Below are positions 27,737-37,942 of a stretch of DNA of 39,438 nt, in pieces (positions within the stretch are counted from its first letter, which is position 1; every line of letters starts with the position of its first letter). Below the pieces are notes generated by a model. That model worked only from the letters and a program-made list of their open reading frames with translations. It was not told the DNA's origin and made no database searches. Location of the stretch: NCBI GenBank assembly GCA_947478925.1, contig CANJXY010000011.1:1-39438 (forward strand). Reading direction: 5' to 3'. A program made the translations under genes and the position numbers. Source of the DNA: Hyphomonadaceae bacterium (GTDB lineage: Bacteria; Pseudomonadota; Alphaproteobacteria; Caulobacterales; Hyphomonadaceae).

Positions 27737-28864
27737 ATGAAGATCGCGGTCCTGAAGGAACGTCGGTTCAACGAGACCCGCACTGCAGCCACCCCCGAAT
27801 CGGTCAAGAAGCTGATCGGGCTCAAGCACAGCGTCGCCATCGAAGCGGGCGCGGGCGTTACCGCTGGCATCCGCGATGACGACTATGTAGCCGCCGGCGC
27901 GACGGTCGGTTCAGTCGCCGACGTCCTGAAGGGCGCAGACATCATCTTCAAAGTGCGCGCGCCGGATGCCGCAGAACTTGCGACCTATCCAAAGGGCGCA
28001 GCCCTGCTTGGCCTGCTCGACCCCTACGCTGCGAAAAAGGAAGCCGCCGCTTATGCCGCCGCTGGCGTCGTCACCGTGGCAATGGAATTCGTGCCCCGCA
28101 TCACACGGGCGCAGTCGATGGACGTGCTTTCGAGCCAGGCGAACCTTGCGGGCTATCGCGCCGTGATCGAGGGCTCGCAACTGTATGGCCGCGCCATGCC
28201 GATGATGATGACCGCCGCTGGCACAGTCGCCGCTGCGAAAGTGTTCGTGATGGGCGCGGGCGTCGCCGGCCTGCAGGCGATCGCCACCGCGCGCCGCCTC
28301 GGCGCTGTCGTCTCCGCCACCGACGTTCGCCCCGCTTCGAAGGAACAGGTCGCCTCGCTCGGCGCCAAGTTCATCGCCGTCGAGGACGACGAGTTCAAGG
28401 CCGCCGAAACCGCGGCCGGTTATGCCAAGCCGATGTCAGCCGAGTATCAGGCCAAGCAGGCCGAGCTGGTCGCCAGCCACATCGTCAAGCAGGACATCGT
28501 CGTCACCACCGCCCTCATCCCCGGCCGCGCCGCGCCCGTGCTGGTGACCGAAGCGATGGTGAAGTCCATGCGCCCCGGCTCTGTGATCATCGATCTCGCG
28601 GTGGCTCAAGGCGGTAACTGCCCGCTGTCGAAGCCTGACGAGGTCGTGGACGTGAACGGCGTCAAGGTCGCCGGCTTTACCAACCTGCCCGGCCGCATCG
28701 CGGCGGACGCCTCGGCGCTTTACGCGCGCAACCTGCTGGCGCTGCTGCCGCTGCTGACCGGAGAAAATGCGGCGTTCGCTCCCAAGTGGGACGACGAGAT
28801 CGTGAAAGCCGCGGTCCTCACGAAAGATGGCGCCGTGGTTCATGCGGCATTGAAAGACGGCTGA
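27737..28864 (+). CDS. pntAA: NAD(P) transhydrogenase subunit alpha, part 1
   Basis: MKIAVLKERRFNETRTAATPESVKKL, VFVMGAGVAGLQAIATARRLGAVVSATDVRP, ITRAQSMDVLSSQANLAGYRAV. Confidence 0.95.
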   Translation: MKIAVLKERRFNETRTAATPESVKKLIGLKHSVAIEAGAGVTAGIRDDDYVAAGATVGSVADVLKGADIIFKVRAPDAAELATYPKGAALLGLLDPYAAKKEAAAYAAAGVVTVAMEFVPRITRAQSMDVLSSQANLAGYRAVIEGSQLYGRAMPMMMTAAGTVAAAKVFVMGAGVAGLQAIATARRLGAVVSATDVRPASKEQVASLGAKFIAVEDDEFKAAETAAGYAKPMSAEYQAKQAELVASHIVKQDIVVTTALIPGRAAPVLVTEAMVKSMRPGSVIIDLAVAQGGNCPLSKPDEVVDVNGVKVAGFTNLPGRIAADASALYARNLLALLPLLTGENAAFAPKWDDEIVKAAVLTKDGAVVHAALKDG

Positions 28865-28866
28865 GC

Positions 28867-29088
28867 ATGACAAGGGCGGTCGGTTTCATCCTGACGATCA
28901 CCGGATTTCTTCTGCTAGTCAGCTTCCTTCAGGTCGCACAGCAGCCGGGCCCAGCGCCGCTGCCCTACTTCATCGTTTTCGCCATTGCCGTGATGATGCT
29001 CTCGGTCGGCATGCGCTATGTTTTCAGAGGTTTCGCGACCAAGACGCTGCAGCCCGAACCAACCCCGCAACAGGACTCGTTCTCATGA
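28867..29088 (+). CDS. Small (73 aa) two-TM membrane protein between pntAA and pntAB
   Basis: Starts 2 nt after the pntAA stop; its stop overlaps the pntAB start (ATGA). Two hydrophobic segments. Confidence 0.65.
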   Translation: MTRAVGFILTITGFLLLVSFLQVAQQPGPAPLPYFIVFAIAVMMLSVGMRYVFRGFATKTLQPEPTPQQDSFS

Positions 29089-29516
29089 TGAAGCGCCTCG
29101 CGATTCTCGCCGGTGCCGGCGTTAGCCTTGCGCTTGCGCTCGCCGCCCCGGCCTTCGCTTCCACAGGCGCCGAAGGGGTGGACCCGCTGATCTTCCGCCT
29201 CGCCATCTTCGTGCTGGCCATATTTGTCGGCTACTATGTCGTCTGGTCGGTGACGCCTGCCCTGCACACGCCGCTGATGGCTGTCACCAACGCGATCTCC
29301 TCGGTCATCATCGTCGGCGCGCTGATCGCGGCGGTTTCGGGGTCGGGTCAGGAAATGACGTCTGACCTCTGGCTGTCGAAGGGCATGGGCGGCGTCGCGG
29401 TTGCCCTTGCAGCGGTCAACATCTTCGGCGGCTTCCTTGTCACGCGGCGGATGCTTGCGATGTACAAGAAAAAGGACAAACCGGGCGCTCCCGCAGGCAA
29501 GAGCGGAGGGCACTAG
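29085..29516 (+). CDS. pntAB: NAD(P) transhydrogenase subunit alpha, part 2
   Basis: LAIFVLAIFVGYYVVWSVTPALHTPLMAVTNAISSVIIVGALIA is the PntA membrane-segment signature. Confidence 0.95.
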   Translation: MMKRLAILAGAGVSLALALAAPAFASTGAEGVDPLIFRLAIFVLAIFVGYYVVWSVTPALHTPLMAVTNAISSVIIVGALIAAVSGSGQEMTSDLWLSKGMGGVAVALAAVNIFGGFLVTRRMLAMYKKKDKPGAPAGKSGGH

Positions 29517-29519
29517 GCC

Positions 29520-30932
29520 ATGACCCCGAACATCGCAGCTATTCTCTACCTGGTCTCGGGCGTCCTCTTCATTCTCTCGCTTCGCGGCCTGTCCAGCCCG
29601 GCGACATCGCAGGCCGGCGCGCGAAACGGCATGATCGGCATGGCGATCGCCATCGTCACCACGCTCTGGATGGCGTGGGAAAACAATGCCGGCCTGGATG
29701 GCGTGACCATCGCGATCATCGTGAGCGGCATCGCCGTGGGCGGCATCGTTGGCGCGGTCGTCGCCCAAAGGATCAAGATGACGGCCATGCCACAGCTGGT
29801 GGCGTTCTTCCACTCGCTGGTGGGCCTTGCCGCCGTGCTAGTCGCAGCTGCGGCGCTCTACGCCCCGGAAAGCTACGGCATCGGCGTTACTGGCCAGATC
29901 CACACTGCGTCCATTATCGAGTTGTCGCTCGGCTCGGCCATCGGCGCATTGACGTTCACCGGCTCGGTGATCGCCTTCCTGAAACTCAACGGAAACATGT
30001 CGGGCGCACCGATCATTCTGCCCGCGCGCCATCTGCTCAACATCGCACTCGCCGCCGCCATTGTCGGGCTGGTCGTGACGATGATCCAGACCGAAGGCTC
30101 GCAGCCCTGGATGTTCCTCCTGCTGACGGGCTTGGCCCTCGTGCTCGGCGTCACGCTGATCATACCGATCGGCGGGGCGGACATGCCCGTCGTCGTTTCG
30201 ATGCTGAACTCGTATTCGGGCTGGGCCGCAGCCGCGCTCGGCTTCACGCTCGAGAACAACGCGCTGATCATCACCGGCTCGCTGGTGGGATCGTCCGGCG
30301 CGATCCTTAGCTACATCATGTGCAAGGCGATGAACCGCAGCTTCATTTCCGTCATCCTCGGCGGCTTCGGCGGCGAGACAGCGGCGGCGGCAACCGGCGG
30401 ACCGGCCAAGCCGGTCAAGATCGGCTCGGCGGACGACGCTGCGTTCATCATGAAAAACGCGTCCAAGGTCATCATCGTCCCCGGCTACGGCATGGCCGTC
30501 GCGCAGGCCCAGCACGCGCTGAAGGAGATGGGCGAGAAGCTCAAGGCCGAAGGCGTTGAAGTCACCTACGCCATCCACCCCGTCGCGGGCCGGATGCCCG
30601 GCCACATGAACGTGCTTCTGGCCGAAGCGCAGGTGCCCTACGACGAAGTGCACGAACTCGAGGACATCAACTCCTCCTTCGCGCAGGCCGATGTGGCTTT
30701 CGTCATCGGCGCCAACGACGTCACCAATCCTGACGCGGAAACCAACACCGCTTCGCCGATATACGGCATGCCGGTGCTGAAAGTGTGGAACGCCAAGACC
30801 GTGTTCTTCATCAAGCGCTCTCTGGCCTCCGGCTATGCCGGCGTCGAGAACCCCCTGTTCTTCCGGGAAAACACGATGATGCTCCTCGGCGACGCGAAAA
30901 AGATGACGGAAGAGATCGTCAAGGGACTTTAG
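29520..30932 (+). CDS. pntB: NAD(P) transhydrogenase subunit beta
   Basis: MPVVVSMLNSYSGWAAAALGF, VIIVPGYGMAVAQAQHALKEM, IHPVAGRMPGHMNVLLAEAQVPYD, VIGANDVTNPDAE. Confidence 0.97.
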   Translation: MTPNIAAILYLVSGVLFILSLRGLSSPATSQAGARNGMIGMAIAIVTTLWMAWENNAGLDGVTIAIIVSGIAVGGIVGAVVAQRIKMTAMPQLVAFFHSLVGLAAVLVAAAALYAPESYGIGVTGQIHTASIIELSLGSAIGALTFTGSVIAFLKLNGNMSGAPIILPARHLLNIALAAAIVGLVVTMIQTEGSQPWMFLLLTGLALVLGVTLIIPIGGADMPVVVSMLNSYSGWAAAALGFTLENNALIITGSLVGSSGAILSYIMCKAMNRSFISVILGGFGGETAAAATGGPAKPVKIGSADDAAFIMKNASKVIIVPGYGMAVAQAQHALKEMGEKLKAEGVEVTYAIHPVAGRMPGHMNVLLAEAQVPYDEVHELEDINSSFAQADVAFVIGANDVTNPDAETNTASPIYGMPVLKVWNAKTVFFIKRSLASGYAGVENPLFFRENTMMLLGDAKKMTEEIVKGL

Positions 30933-31509
30933 GGTTCAGCGACGCTGGAGTGGACGCCAGATGGCTTGCCAATTGCGCAGGCGCTGCGCGATCGAACTTG
31001 CGTAGCCACGTGTTCCATAAGAACACGCCAATTAGGGCCGCGAGACCGGCCATCGGCGCATAGTTTGCCATCGGCGCGCTTCCTGGGGGGGACACAATCA
31101 ACTGCAATGCCGTCACGCAGACGCCACCTATAGCGACCATGGTCGGCATGAGCTTTTGCGACTTCGGGCTCGGCCCTAGTTCAACCGCAAGCACCGCATT
31201 CGAACTTGCGACGCCTCGCAGGATGGATGCAGCAGCAGCGTGAAACGTCTGCCATCCGGCGTTTGAAGGGTCAGATGATCGCTTGATCGCGCCCAGGCCA
31301 ATTATGCGCCCGTCTCGCGACAGCAAGTGGAGCGTGCGCGCACCGGATGTCTGCCAGAGAAAGACACGGGCAATGTCGCTCACCCTCACTACACCGCTGC
31401 CGTCATTGCTGCCTTCGATGGTGATCGTCTCTGCATCAACCTTGATATCCACGCTCCTTGAGCTGGTGAGATTGTATTCGAAATGCTCCACGCTGACGCC
31501 CCCGTCCAC
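30919..31509 (-). CDS. Hypothetical membrane protein
   Basis: 196 aa; soluble N-terminal domain then two TM segments. Its 3' end overlaps the 3' end of pntB by 14 nt. Confidence 0.65.
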   Translation of the reverse strand: MDGGVSVEHFEYNLTSSRSVDIKVDAETITIEGSNDGSGVVRVSDIARVFLWQTSGARTLHLLSRDGRIIGLGAIKRSSDPSNAGWQTFHAAAASILRGVASSNAVLAVELGPSPKSQKLMPTMVAIGGVCVTALQLIVSPPGSAPMANYAPMAGLAALIGVFLWNTWLRKFDRAAPAQLASHLASTPASLNPKVP

Positions 31510-31650
31510 GCGATCCAGGTGTTCAGCAGTCTATGATCCTGACGACAGGTTCGACAAGGTTCGTACCGGGCAAAATGCGCAAACCTAGCCGCACTCCCTT
31601 CCGCAGCGGGCGATGCGTGCTAGCTTGGATCTTTAGCGGGGGGGAACGAC

Positions 31651-32046
31651 ATGAACATTCTCGTCGACAACATGCAGTGGGTGTTGCTCGTCTGCGGGCT
31701 GCTGACGTTCAGTCTCGTGCAGGGCGTGTTCGCCCCGCGCGCCGTCCTTCGCAGCTATTACGGCGAGACGGTGGATAGCCCCGCCTCCGAGATGCTTACC
31801 CGGAACTGGTCGGCGCTGGTCGCGATCGGCGGACTGTTCCTGATTTATGCGGGCTTCAACCCGGAGGCGCGGCCAGCGGCGCTCGTCGTGGTTGGTGCGG
31901 GCAAGCTGGTGTTCGTGCTGATGGTGCTGTCGCGGGCCGAACGCTTTCTCAAGGGGCAGGCACTGGTCGCCGTGATTGTCGATGGACTCATGGTGGTGAT
32001 CTTCGCGGCCTACCTGCTCGCCACCCAGCCCGCCTTGGCGAGCTAG
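31651..32046 (+). CDS. Small integral membrane protein
   Basis: Four predicted hydrophobic segments: MQWVLLVCGLLTFSLVQGVF..., LVAIGGLFLIYAGF... Confidence 0.75.
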   Translation: MNILVDNMQWVLLVCGLLTFSLVQGVFAPRAVLRSYYGETVDSPASEMLTRNWSALVAIGGLFLIYAGFNPEARPAALVVVGAGKLVFVLMVLSRAERFLKGQALVAVIVDGLMVVIFAAYLLATQPALAS

Positions 32047-32281
32047 CACACGCCCAAAGACCGGGCGCCCGTTCCACAGCGCCTGCGGATTCGGCATGAG
32101 GTGCCCTGTCTGGAAGCATCCGATGGCGGCCGAAGCCTGAAATGACACCCACGATCTCTTATTGATTGCGACTCTCCGGCGAATGGGGACCGATTGACTG
32201 AACGCGCGTATGGGCCTCCCCGGCAGATCGCCACCCGCACGCGCTTCAAGCAGGACGGCACGCCGCTGGAGGACTTTTCCC

Positions 32282-33478
32282 ATGAGACATCCCGACATCA
32301 TCACCGAAACACCCTCTCCGGCGCCAGAAACGCCAGCTACCTCGCGTCGCGCGTTGTTGCGCGGGCTTGGCCTTGCGAGCGTCGGCGTCGCCGCGCTGGC
32401 GACAGGTTGCTCCAAGGGCGAGGCAGTTGCAGCGCCAGCGACCGCCGCGCCTGTAGCGCCCGTCGTGGACAAGTCGGTTGCGATCATGGGCGCCAACGAA
32501 AGCCCCTTCGGACCTTCGAAGAAAGCTATCGCCGCGATGATCGAGAAAGCCTCGCTGACCGCGCGCTATGCGGACGCCGAGGGGGAAGAGCTGAAAAAGC
32601 AGATAGCAGCCATCGAGGGTGTCGATCCGCAGCAGATTTTCCTCGCCAACGGCTCAACGCCGATCCTTGCCGCGTTCGGCGAGATCATAGCCGCCAGGGG
32701 CAAGGGCCAGCTGGTGACCTCGATCGCCACGTATGAAGGCGTGCCCCGTTCAGTTTTGGAATACGGCGCCGAACTGGTCACGGTTCCGCTGACGTCGGAC
32801 TTCGGCATCGATCTCGACGCAATGGCGAAGAAGATTTCGAAGAAGACGACCGCCACCTACGTCTGCAACCCGAACAATCCGACCGGCAACATGGTCGACC
32901 CGGTGAAGCTGCGTGCGTTCGCGATCGAAGCGTCGAAGACCGCGCCCTGCTTCATCGATGAGGCCTACCTGCATCTATGCGACGATTTCAACGCCAACGT
33001 GATGACGAGCCTCGTCCGCGAAGGCCACAACGTCGTCATCGGCCGTACCTTCTCGAAAATCTACGGCATGGCCGGCCAGCGTCTCGGCTATGGCATCGCG
33101 CAGCCCGAGCTTGCCATGAAGATGGCGATGGCCACGCGCATGGGCGGCATCAACCATCTAGGTATCATCGCGGCGATGGCGAGCCTGTCGGACGCTGAGT
33201 TCGTCCCAGCGATGCAGCCGAAGTTCAAGGCAGGCCGCGAACGTTTGCACAAGATCGCAACGGACCTCGGCCGCAAGGTTGCCGGCAATCCGCAGGCGAG
33301 CTTCGTGTTCTTCGACGTCGGCATGCCAAACAAAGAATTCGCCGACAAGATGATGGCGGAAGGCGTCCGCGTCGTCGGCCGGGCATGGCCTGGCTACGAG
33401 AACTGGACTCGCATCTGCGTCGGCGAAGACTGGGAAATGGACCGCTGCGAGGCCGCGATGAAGAAGGTTCTCGCGTAG
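32282..33478 (+). CDS. PLP-dependent (histidinol-phosphate-type, class I/II) aminotransferase with Tat-like signal and lipobox
   Basis: SRRALLRGLGLASVGVAALATGCSKG N-terminus; NESPFGPSKKAIAAM, YVCNPNNPTGNMV, PLP lysine in IGRTFSKIYGMAGQRLGYGIA. Confidence 0.9.
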   Translation: MRHPDIITETPSPAPETPATSRRALLRGLGLASVGVAALATGCSKGEAVAAPATAAPVAPVVDKSVAIMGANESPFGPSKKAIAAMIEKASLTARYADAEGEELKKQIAAIEGVDPQQIFLANGSTPILAAFGEIIAARGKGQLVTSIATYEGVPRSVLEYGAELVTVPLTSDFGIDLDAMAKKISKKTTATYVCNPNNPTGNMVDPVKLRAFAIEASKTAPCFIDEAYLHLCDDFNANVMTSLVREGHNVVIGRTFSKIYGMAGQRLGYGIAQPELAMKMAMATRMGGINHLGIIAAMASLSDAEFVPAMQPKFKAGRERLHKIATDLGRKVAGNPQASFVFFDVGMPNKEFADKMMAEGVRVVGRAWPGYENWTRICVGEDWEMDRCEAAMKKVLA

Positions 33479-33532
33479 GGCGCCATCACCCGACCACGCA
33501 TCTAGCGGCCGCAATCGAAAGGTTGTGGCCGC

Positions 33533-34039
33533 TTACTTTGCGCAACGCTTGAAGTCGAACACGTCCCAGGGTTCGTCGCCGGGGCCATCGACGACCGGCG
33601 AATAGCGGATCTGACGGCCGAGATCCGATAGCAGAATCCGCTGGGGCGCCGGACCGTCATACATCGGCATGAAACCGGGCTCGCCCTTGTTCATCGCGTA
33701 AACGACGCCCTCCCATTGTTGGCAATCGGCGATCTGCTCCTCCGTCAGGTGCGGGCCGCCCGGCTTCGGTTTCTGACAGCCGAAATAGACGCGGCCGACA
33801 TCGCGGCTTGTGCCCATATTGCTGGCAATCTCACCCCAGAGCTTGCGACCGTCGGGGGTGACCAGGTCGAAGAGGCTCTCGGTCATGCCCATCAGCTCTC
33901 CCGACTTCGGCACGCGGAAGCGGATTTCGTAGCCCTTGTCGCGTTCGGCGTAGATTGCGTTCTGAAGCTTGCAGGATATCTGGCCGAAAGCGGGCGAGGC
34001 GGTCGCCATGAGAGCGGCGGCAAGAAGCAGGCGATGCAT
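33533..34039 (-). CDS. Secreted hypothetical protein
   Basis: Signal peptide MHRLLLAAALMATASPAFGQ; 168 aa. Confidence 0.7.
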   Translation of the reverse strand: MHRLLLAAALMATASPAFGQISCKLQNAIYAERDKGYEIRFRVPKSGELMGMTESLFDLVTPDGRKLWGEIASNMGTSRDVGRVYFGCQKPKPGGPHLTEEQIADCQQWEGVVYAMNKGEPGFMPMYDGPAPQRILLSDLGRQIRYSPVVDGPGDEPWDVFDFKRCAK

Positions 34040-34104
34040 GAAAGTCCCCGAAGCGATGCATGTGTATCGCGCGACTTGCCCCGCTTCACCATGGCCTGAT
34101 GCAG

Positions 34105-35241
34105 TTAACGCGGCGCTTCTTGTGTCCTGCTCCGTGCGGTGAGCGATGTGACGAGCCGGCGGCCCGGACGCTCGATCAGGAATTCGGCGGCGGCGGCGGC
34201 GAGTATCGCCAGTATCAGGCCGACAAGGACGAGCGCGATGCTGGCCCAGCCCGTCACCGGTCCGAGACTGCGGTGGGCGAGTTCGAACCAGACCATGCCG
34301 ACGGCGACATGAACCATGTAGAGCGCGTAGGAAATCTCGCCGAGATAAAGGCTGAATGGGGTCTCCAGCGCGCCGGAGATACCCGAACGCGCGCGCTCGG
34401 CCGCTGCAGCCAGTAAAGCAATGAGTGCGGCGATCATTACCCAGTCGGGCGCGTCGATCAGGGCTAGCACGACGACGCCTAACGCCATCGCTGGCGTGGC
34501 GAGCCAGCGGTCAAGAATGGGAATGCGTGTGACGGCCATCAACTGGCGCAAGCCGGCGCCCAACAGGAATTCCGGCATGATGCGCATGATCTGCCAGTCG
34601 TTGAGCCAGGTGGAAGGTTTGCCGGTGACTAGTATCGCGCCGAAATACCAGCCGAACACGGCAGCAAGTCCAAGGCCTGCCATCAGGCGTGGACGGTTGG
34701 CGAGCAGCATCACGACTGGAAAAGACAGATACGCGAAGAATTCGGCGCTAATCGACCACGATGGGTAGTTGAAGGTTTCACCCGTTCCGATCCAGGCGTG
34801 AACGAGGAGAAGCTGCGCGGGGATTTGCAGGAAATCGTAACGCCCGGCGCTGTCGAGCACGAGACCGACCGCCGGTGCCGCGAGCCCCAGTGAGACGAAG
34901 AAGGCCAGCATCACCATGTGCATCGGATAGACGCGGGCAATGCGCTTAACGATGAAGCGGGAATGGCGGTAGGTCCCGGCCGAGAACTCACGTCCATAGA
35001 CATGGGCGAGTATGAAGCCTGACAGAACAAAGAAGAAGTCGACGCCCAGATAGCCCTTGCCCAGCAGGCTGTAGGCCCACCCCCAGCCTTCGGCATAGGT
35101 CCGGTAATGGAACAGCACGACCCAGAGCGCGGCCCAGAAACGCAGACTTGTCAGGGGCTTGAGGTCCTGAGGCAGGGGCTGCGGGTACACGTATGGGGTC
35201 CTGTGGCGCAGCGGCTGGCGCCGGATCAGGTTTCGGTGCAA
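34105..35241 (-). CDS. Acyltransferase 3 family (OafA/YrhL-like) membrane protein
   Basis: LKPLTSLRFWAALWVVLFHYRTYAEG, GYLGVDFFFVLSGFILAHVY, FAYLSFPVVMLL. Confidence 0.93.
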   Translation of the reverse strand: MHRNLIRRQPLRHRTPYVYPQPLPQDLKPLTSLRFWAALWVVLFHYRTYAEGWGWAYSLLGKGYLGVDFFFVLSGFILAHVYGREFSAGTYRHSRFIVKRIARVYPMHMVMLAFFVSLGLAAPAVGLVLDSAGRYDFLQIPAQLLLVHAWIGTGETFNYPSWSISAEFFAYLSFPVVMLLANRPRLMAGLGLAAVFGWYFGAILVTGKPSTWLNDWQIMRIMPEFLLGAGLRQLMAVTRIPILDRWLATPAMALGVVVLALIDAPDWVMIAALIALLAAAAERARSGISGALETPFSLYLGEISYALYMVHVAVGMVWFELAHRSLGPVTGWASIALVLVGLILAILAAAAAEFLIERPGRRLVTSLTARSRTQEAPR

Positions 35242-35307
35242 AAGGCGGGCCGAATGCCGCGCCGCGCGACTGGCGCGTTCCCGTGATGGGCGACCCGAAA
35301 GACCACG

Positions 35308-36633
35308 ATGAGCGAGACCACGTTAACCCAGCCCAAGGTGGGCATTGTTTCGCTCGGCTGCCCTAAGGCGCTGGTGGACAGTGAACGCATCGTCACGCGC
35401 CTGCGCGCCGAGGGTTATCAGATCGCCGCCGACTACAAGGGCGCCGACCTTGTGCTCGTGAACACATGCGGCTTCCTCGATAGCGCTCGAGCCGAAAGCC
35501 TCGACGCCATTGGTGAGGCGATCAACGAGAACGGCAAGGTCATCGTCACCGGCTGTCTTGGCGCGGAAGCCAATGTCATCACCGAGCGCCACCCCGGCGT
35601 GCTCGCCGTAACCGGCCCCCACCAGTACGAGCAGGTGATGGATGCCGTGCACACGCACCTGCCCGCGCCGGATCATCGGTTCGTGTCGCTGGTGCCCGAG
35701 AGCGGCTTTCGCCTCACGCCGCGCCACTACGCCTACCTGAAGATTTCCGAGGGCTGCAACAATCGCTGCTCGTTCTGCATCATCCCGAGCCTGCGAGGCG
35801 ATCTTGTCTCGCGCCGGATCGATGCCGTCCTGCGCGAAGCAGAGCAGCTGGTGAAGGCGGGAGTGAAGGAGCTACTCGTCATCTCGCAGGATACGTCGGC
35901 CTATGGCCTCGACGTGAGATACGCGCCCTACAAATGGCGCGACAAGGAACGCCAGACGCGGTTCAAGGATCTCTGCGAAGGCCTGGGCGAGCTGGGCGTG
36001 TGGACGCGCCTCCACTATGTCTACCCATATCCGCATGTGGATGACGTGATGCCGATGATGGCGGACGGGAGGATCCTTCCCTATCTCGACATCCCGTTCC
36101 AGCACTCCAGCCCCAACGTGCTGAAGGCGATGCGGCGACCGGCGAACATCGACAAGACGGCGGATCGGATCGCGAAATGGCGCTCCGAAGTGCCGGAGCT
36201 CGTGCTGCGCTCGTCCTTCATCGTGGGTTTCCCCGGCGAGACGGAAGAAGATTTCGAGCATCTGCTGGGCTGGCTGAAGGAAACCAAAATCGAGCGCGCG
36301 GGCTGTTTCAAGTACGAGAACGTGACGGGCGCCGCTTCCGCTTTGCTTCCCAACCACGTGCCGGAAGACGTGAAGGAGGAACGCTGGCACCGCTTCATGG
36401 CCGTGCAGACGGAGATCGCCGATGCACGCGCGCGGGCGCAGGTCGGCAAGACAATCGACGTCATCATCGACGAAGTAGACGAGGACGGCGCGGTCGGTCG
36501 CTCAAAGGCGGACGCGCCCGAAATCGACGGCTCGGTGTTTCTCGAAGACACCGACGTGAAGCCGGGCGACATTGTGAAAGCCAAAGTCCATGCGGGCGAA
36601 CAGGTCGACCTGTGGGCGACCGTCATTCGGTAG
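35308..36633 (+). CDS. rimO: Ribosomal protein S12 methylthiotransferase
   Basis: [26 protein letters not shown], radical-SAM motif [25 protein letters not shown]-terminal TRAM-like region. Confidence 0.97.
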   Translation: MSETTLTQPKVGIVSLGCPKALVDSERIVTRLRAEGYQIAADYKGADLVLVNTCGFLDSARAESLDAIGEAINENGKVIVTGCLGAEANVITERHPGVLAVTGPHQYEQVMDAVHTHLPAPDHRFVSLVPESGFRLTPRHYAYLKISEGCNNRCSFCIIPSLRGDLVSRRIDAVLREAEQLVKAGVKELLVISQDTSAYGLDVRYAPYKWRDKERQTRFKDLCEGLGELGVWTRLHYVYPYPHVDDVMPMMADGRILPYLDIPFQHSSPNVLKAMRRPANIDKTADRIAKWRSEVPELVLRSSFIVGFPGETEEDFEHLLGWLKETKIERAGCFKYENVTGAASALLPNHVPEDVKEERWHRFMAVQTEIADARARAQVGKTIDVIIDEVDEDGAVGRSKADAPEIDGSVFLEDTDVKPGDIVKAKVHAGEQVDLWATVIR

Positions 36634-36645
36634 CGACGACCGCAG

Positions 36646-37053
36646 CTATTGCGTGGCGTGATCCTTGACCGGGACGCATACGCCGTCGGCCTTCTCGCCG
36701 ATCGCGCCGAAATTGCTGAACCCTGTGGCCAGCTCCTGCAGACGGGCGTCGCTCATGCCGACGGCAACCTTGTGTGCGTTTACCGCCACCTGCATCGCAG
36801 GAATGTCGGAGATCTCGCCATCTTGCGTAATGAAGTCGACAACCACGGCGATGAGCTGGAATTCGTCGTCTTGCGTTACGCCAGCGTAGAAGCCGACCAC
36901 GCAGCTGCATTCGGAGACCGAGCCGGTTGGCAGGCGCTCGCACCAGTCGAAAATCTTGTTGGCCGCCGCGGCGCGGGCATCTGGCTGCTGTGCGATCGCG
37001 AACGGCGGCGGCGCCATCAGGAGCGCGGCCACGGCAAGCGCCTTCAGTTGCAT
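36646..37053 (-). CDS. Secreted hypothetical protein
   Basis: Signal peptide MQLKALAVAALLMAPPPFAIAQQ; several cysteines (DWCERL, ECSCVV, VCVPV). Confidence 0.7.
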   Translation of the reverse strand: MQLKALAVAALLMAPPPFAIAQQPDARAAAANKIFDWCERLPTGSVSECSCVVGFYAGVTQDDEFQLIAVVVDFITQDGEISDIPAMQVAVNAHKVAVGMSDARLQELATGFSNFGAIGEKADGVCVPVKDHATQ

Positions 37054-37155
37054 GGGTGACCCCTCCTCGATGCGTCCCGGGTCACCTTGGCCAAGATCGT
37101 ACTGTGCGTCCATGGCCTGACCGGCGACCCGCCCTGCGGTCCAGCGATCCGAGAG

Positions 37156-37174
37156 TATTATTGATATTCGATAT
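37156..37174. promoter_or_regulatory. Candidate operator, copy 1 (TATTATTGATATTCGATAT)
   Basis: 18/19 identical to 39195..39213; perfect dyad TGATAT-TCG-ATATCA at 37162..37176. Confidence 0.55.
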
Positions 37175-37277
37175 CACCTAAGTTAATAGGGACTCGCTGC
37201 CGACGAGGGGTCAGAGGCGCAATGCCCGGCGCTTAGCGGTCGCGAGACAAAAACAATAACATAACAAGGGCATATCC

Positions 37278-37931
37278 ATGCACCGCTGTCTTATCGTCCT
37301 CCCCGCTCTTCTAGCTGCTCCGCTCGCCGGCTGCGTTGTCGGCATGACAACGGGCGAGCCGTACCACGAAGCCTCGCGCGCTTCCTACACCAACTTCACC
37401 CGCGTCGACGTCTCCGCCGGCGTTGAAACCGTTGTGAGCCAGGGGCCCTTCGACGTGAAAGGCGAAATCAAGCGCGGCGAAAACTTCGACAAGCTGATCG
37501 TCGAAGTGAAGGGCGACACGCTGGTCATCAGTCGGAAAACACAATGGTTCGGCGACAATGGTCCGGAATACCGCGTAATGGTTTCGGCGCCGGCCTATCG
37601 CGCGCTTGAAGTGTCGTCGGGCGCAAGTGTGGACGGCGCGAACCTGTCGCTACAGGACGTGGATGTGAGCGTCTCGTCCGGCGCCAGCGCAGAGCTGAGC
37701 GGTTCGTGTACGAAGCTCGATGTCGACGTGTCGTCGGGTGCGCGGTTTGACGGCGAAGGCCTGCGCTGCGGTTCCGCCAAGGTTGATGCGTCCTCGGGCG
37801 CGAGCGCGGATGCTTTCGCAACGCAGGAGGCCGATGGCAGCGCGTCTTCCGGCGCAAGCGTGACTTTCCATGGATCCCCTGCGCAGTTCCACGAGGACTC
37901 GTCCAGCGGCGGCTCGGTCCGGGCGCGCTAG
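37278..37931 (+). CDS. GIN-domain (DUF2807) lipoprotein, copy A
   Basis: Lipobox LAGCVVG; FTRVDVSAGVETVVSQGPFDVKGEIKRGENFDKLIVEVKGDTLVIS followed by SSGAS-type beta-helix repeats. Confidence 0.88.
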   Translation: MHRCLIVLPALLAAPLAGCVVGMTTGEPYHEASRASYTNFTRVDVSAGVETVVSQGPFDVKGEIKRGENFDKLIVEVKGDTLVISRKTQWFGDNGPEYRVMVSAPAYRALEVSSGASVDGANLSLQDVDVSVSSGASAELSGSCTKLDVDVSSGARFDGEGLRCGSAKVDASSGASADAFATQEADGSASSGASVTFHGSPAQFHEDSSSGGSVRAR

Positions 37932-37942
37932 GAGCATCAACA

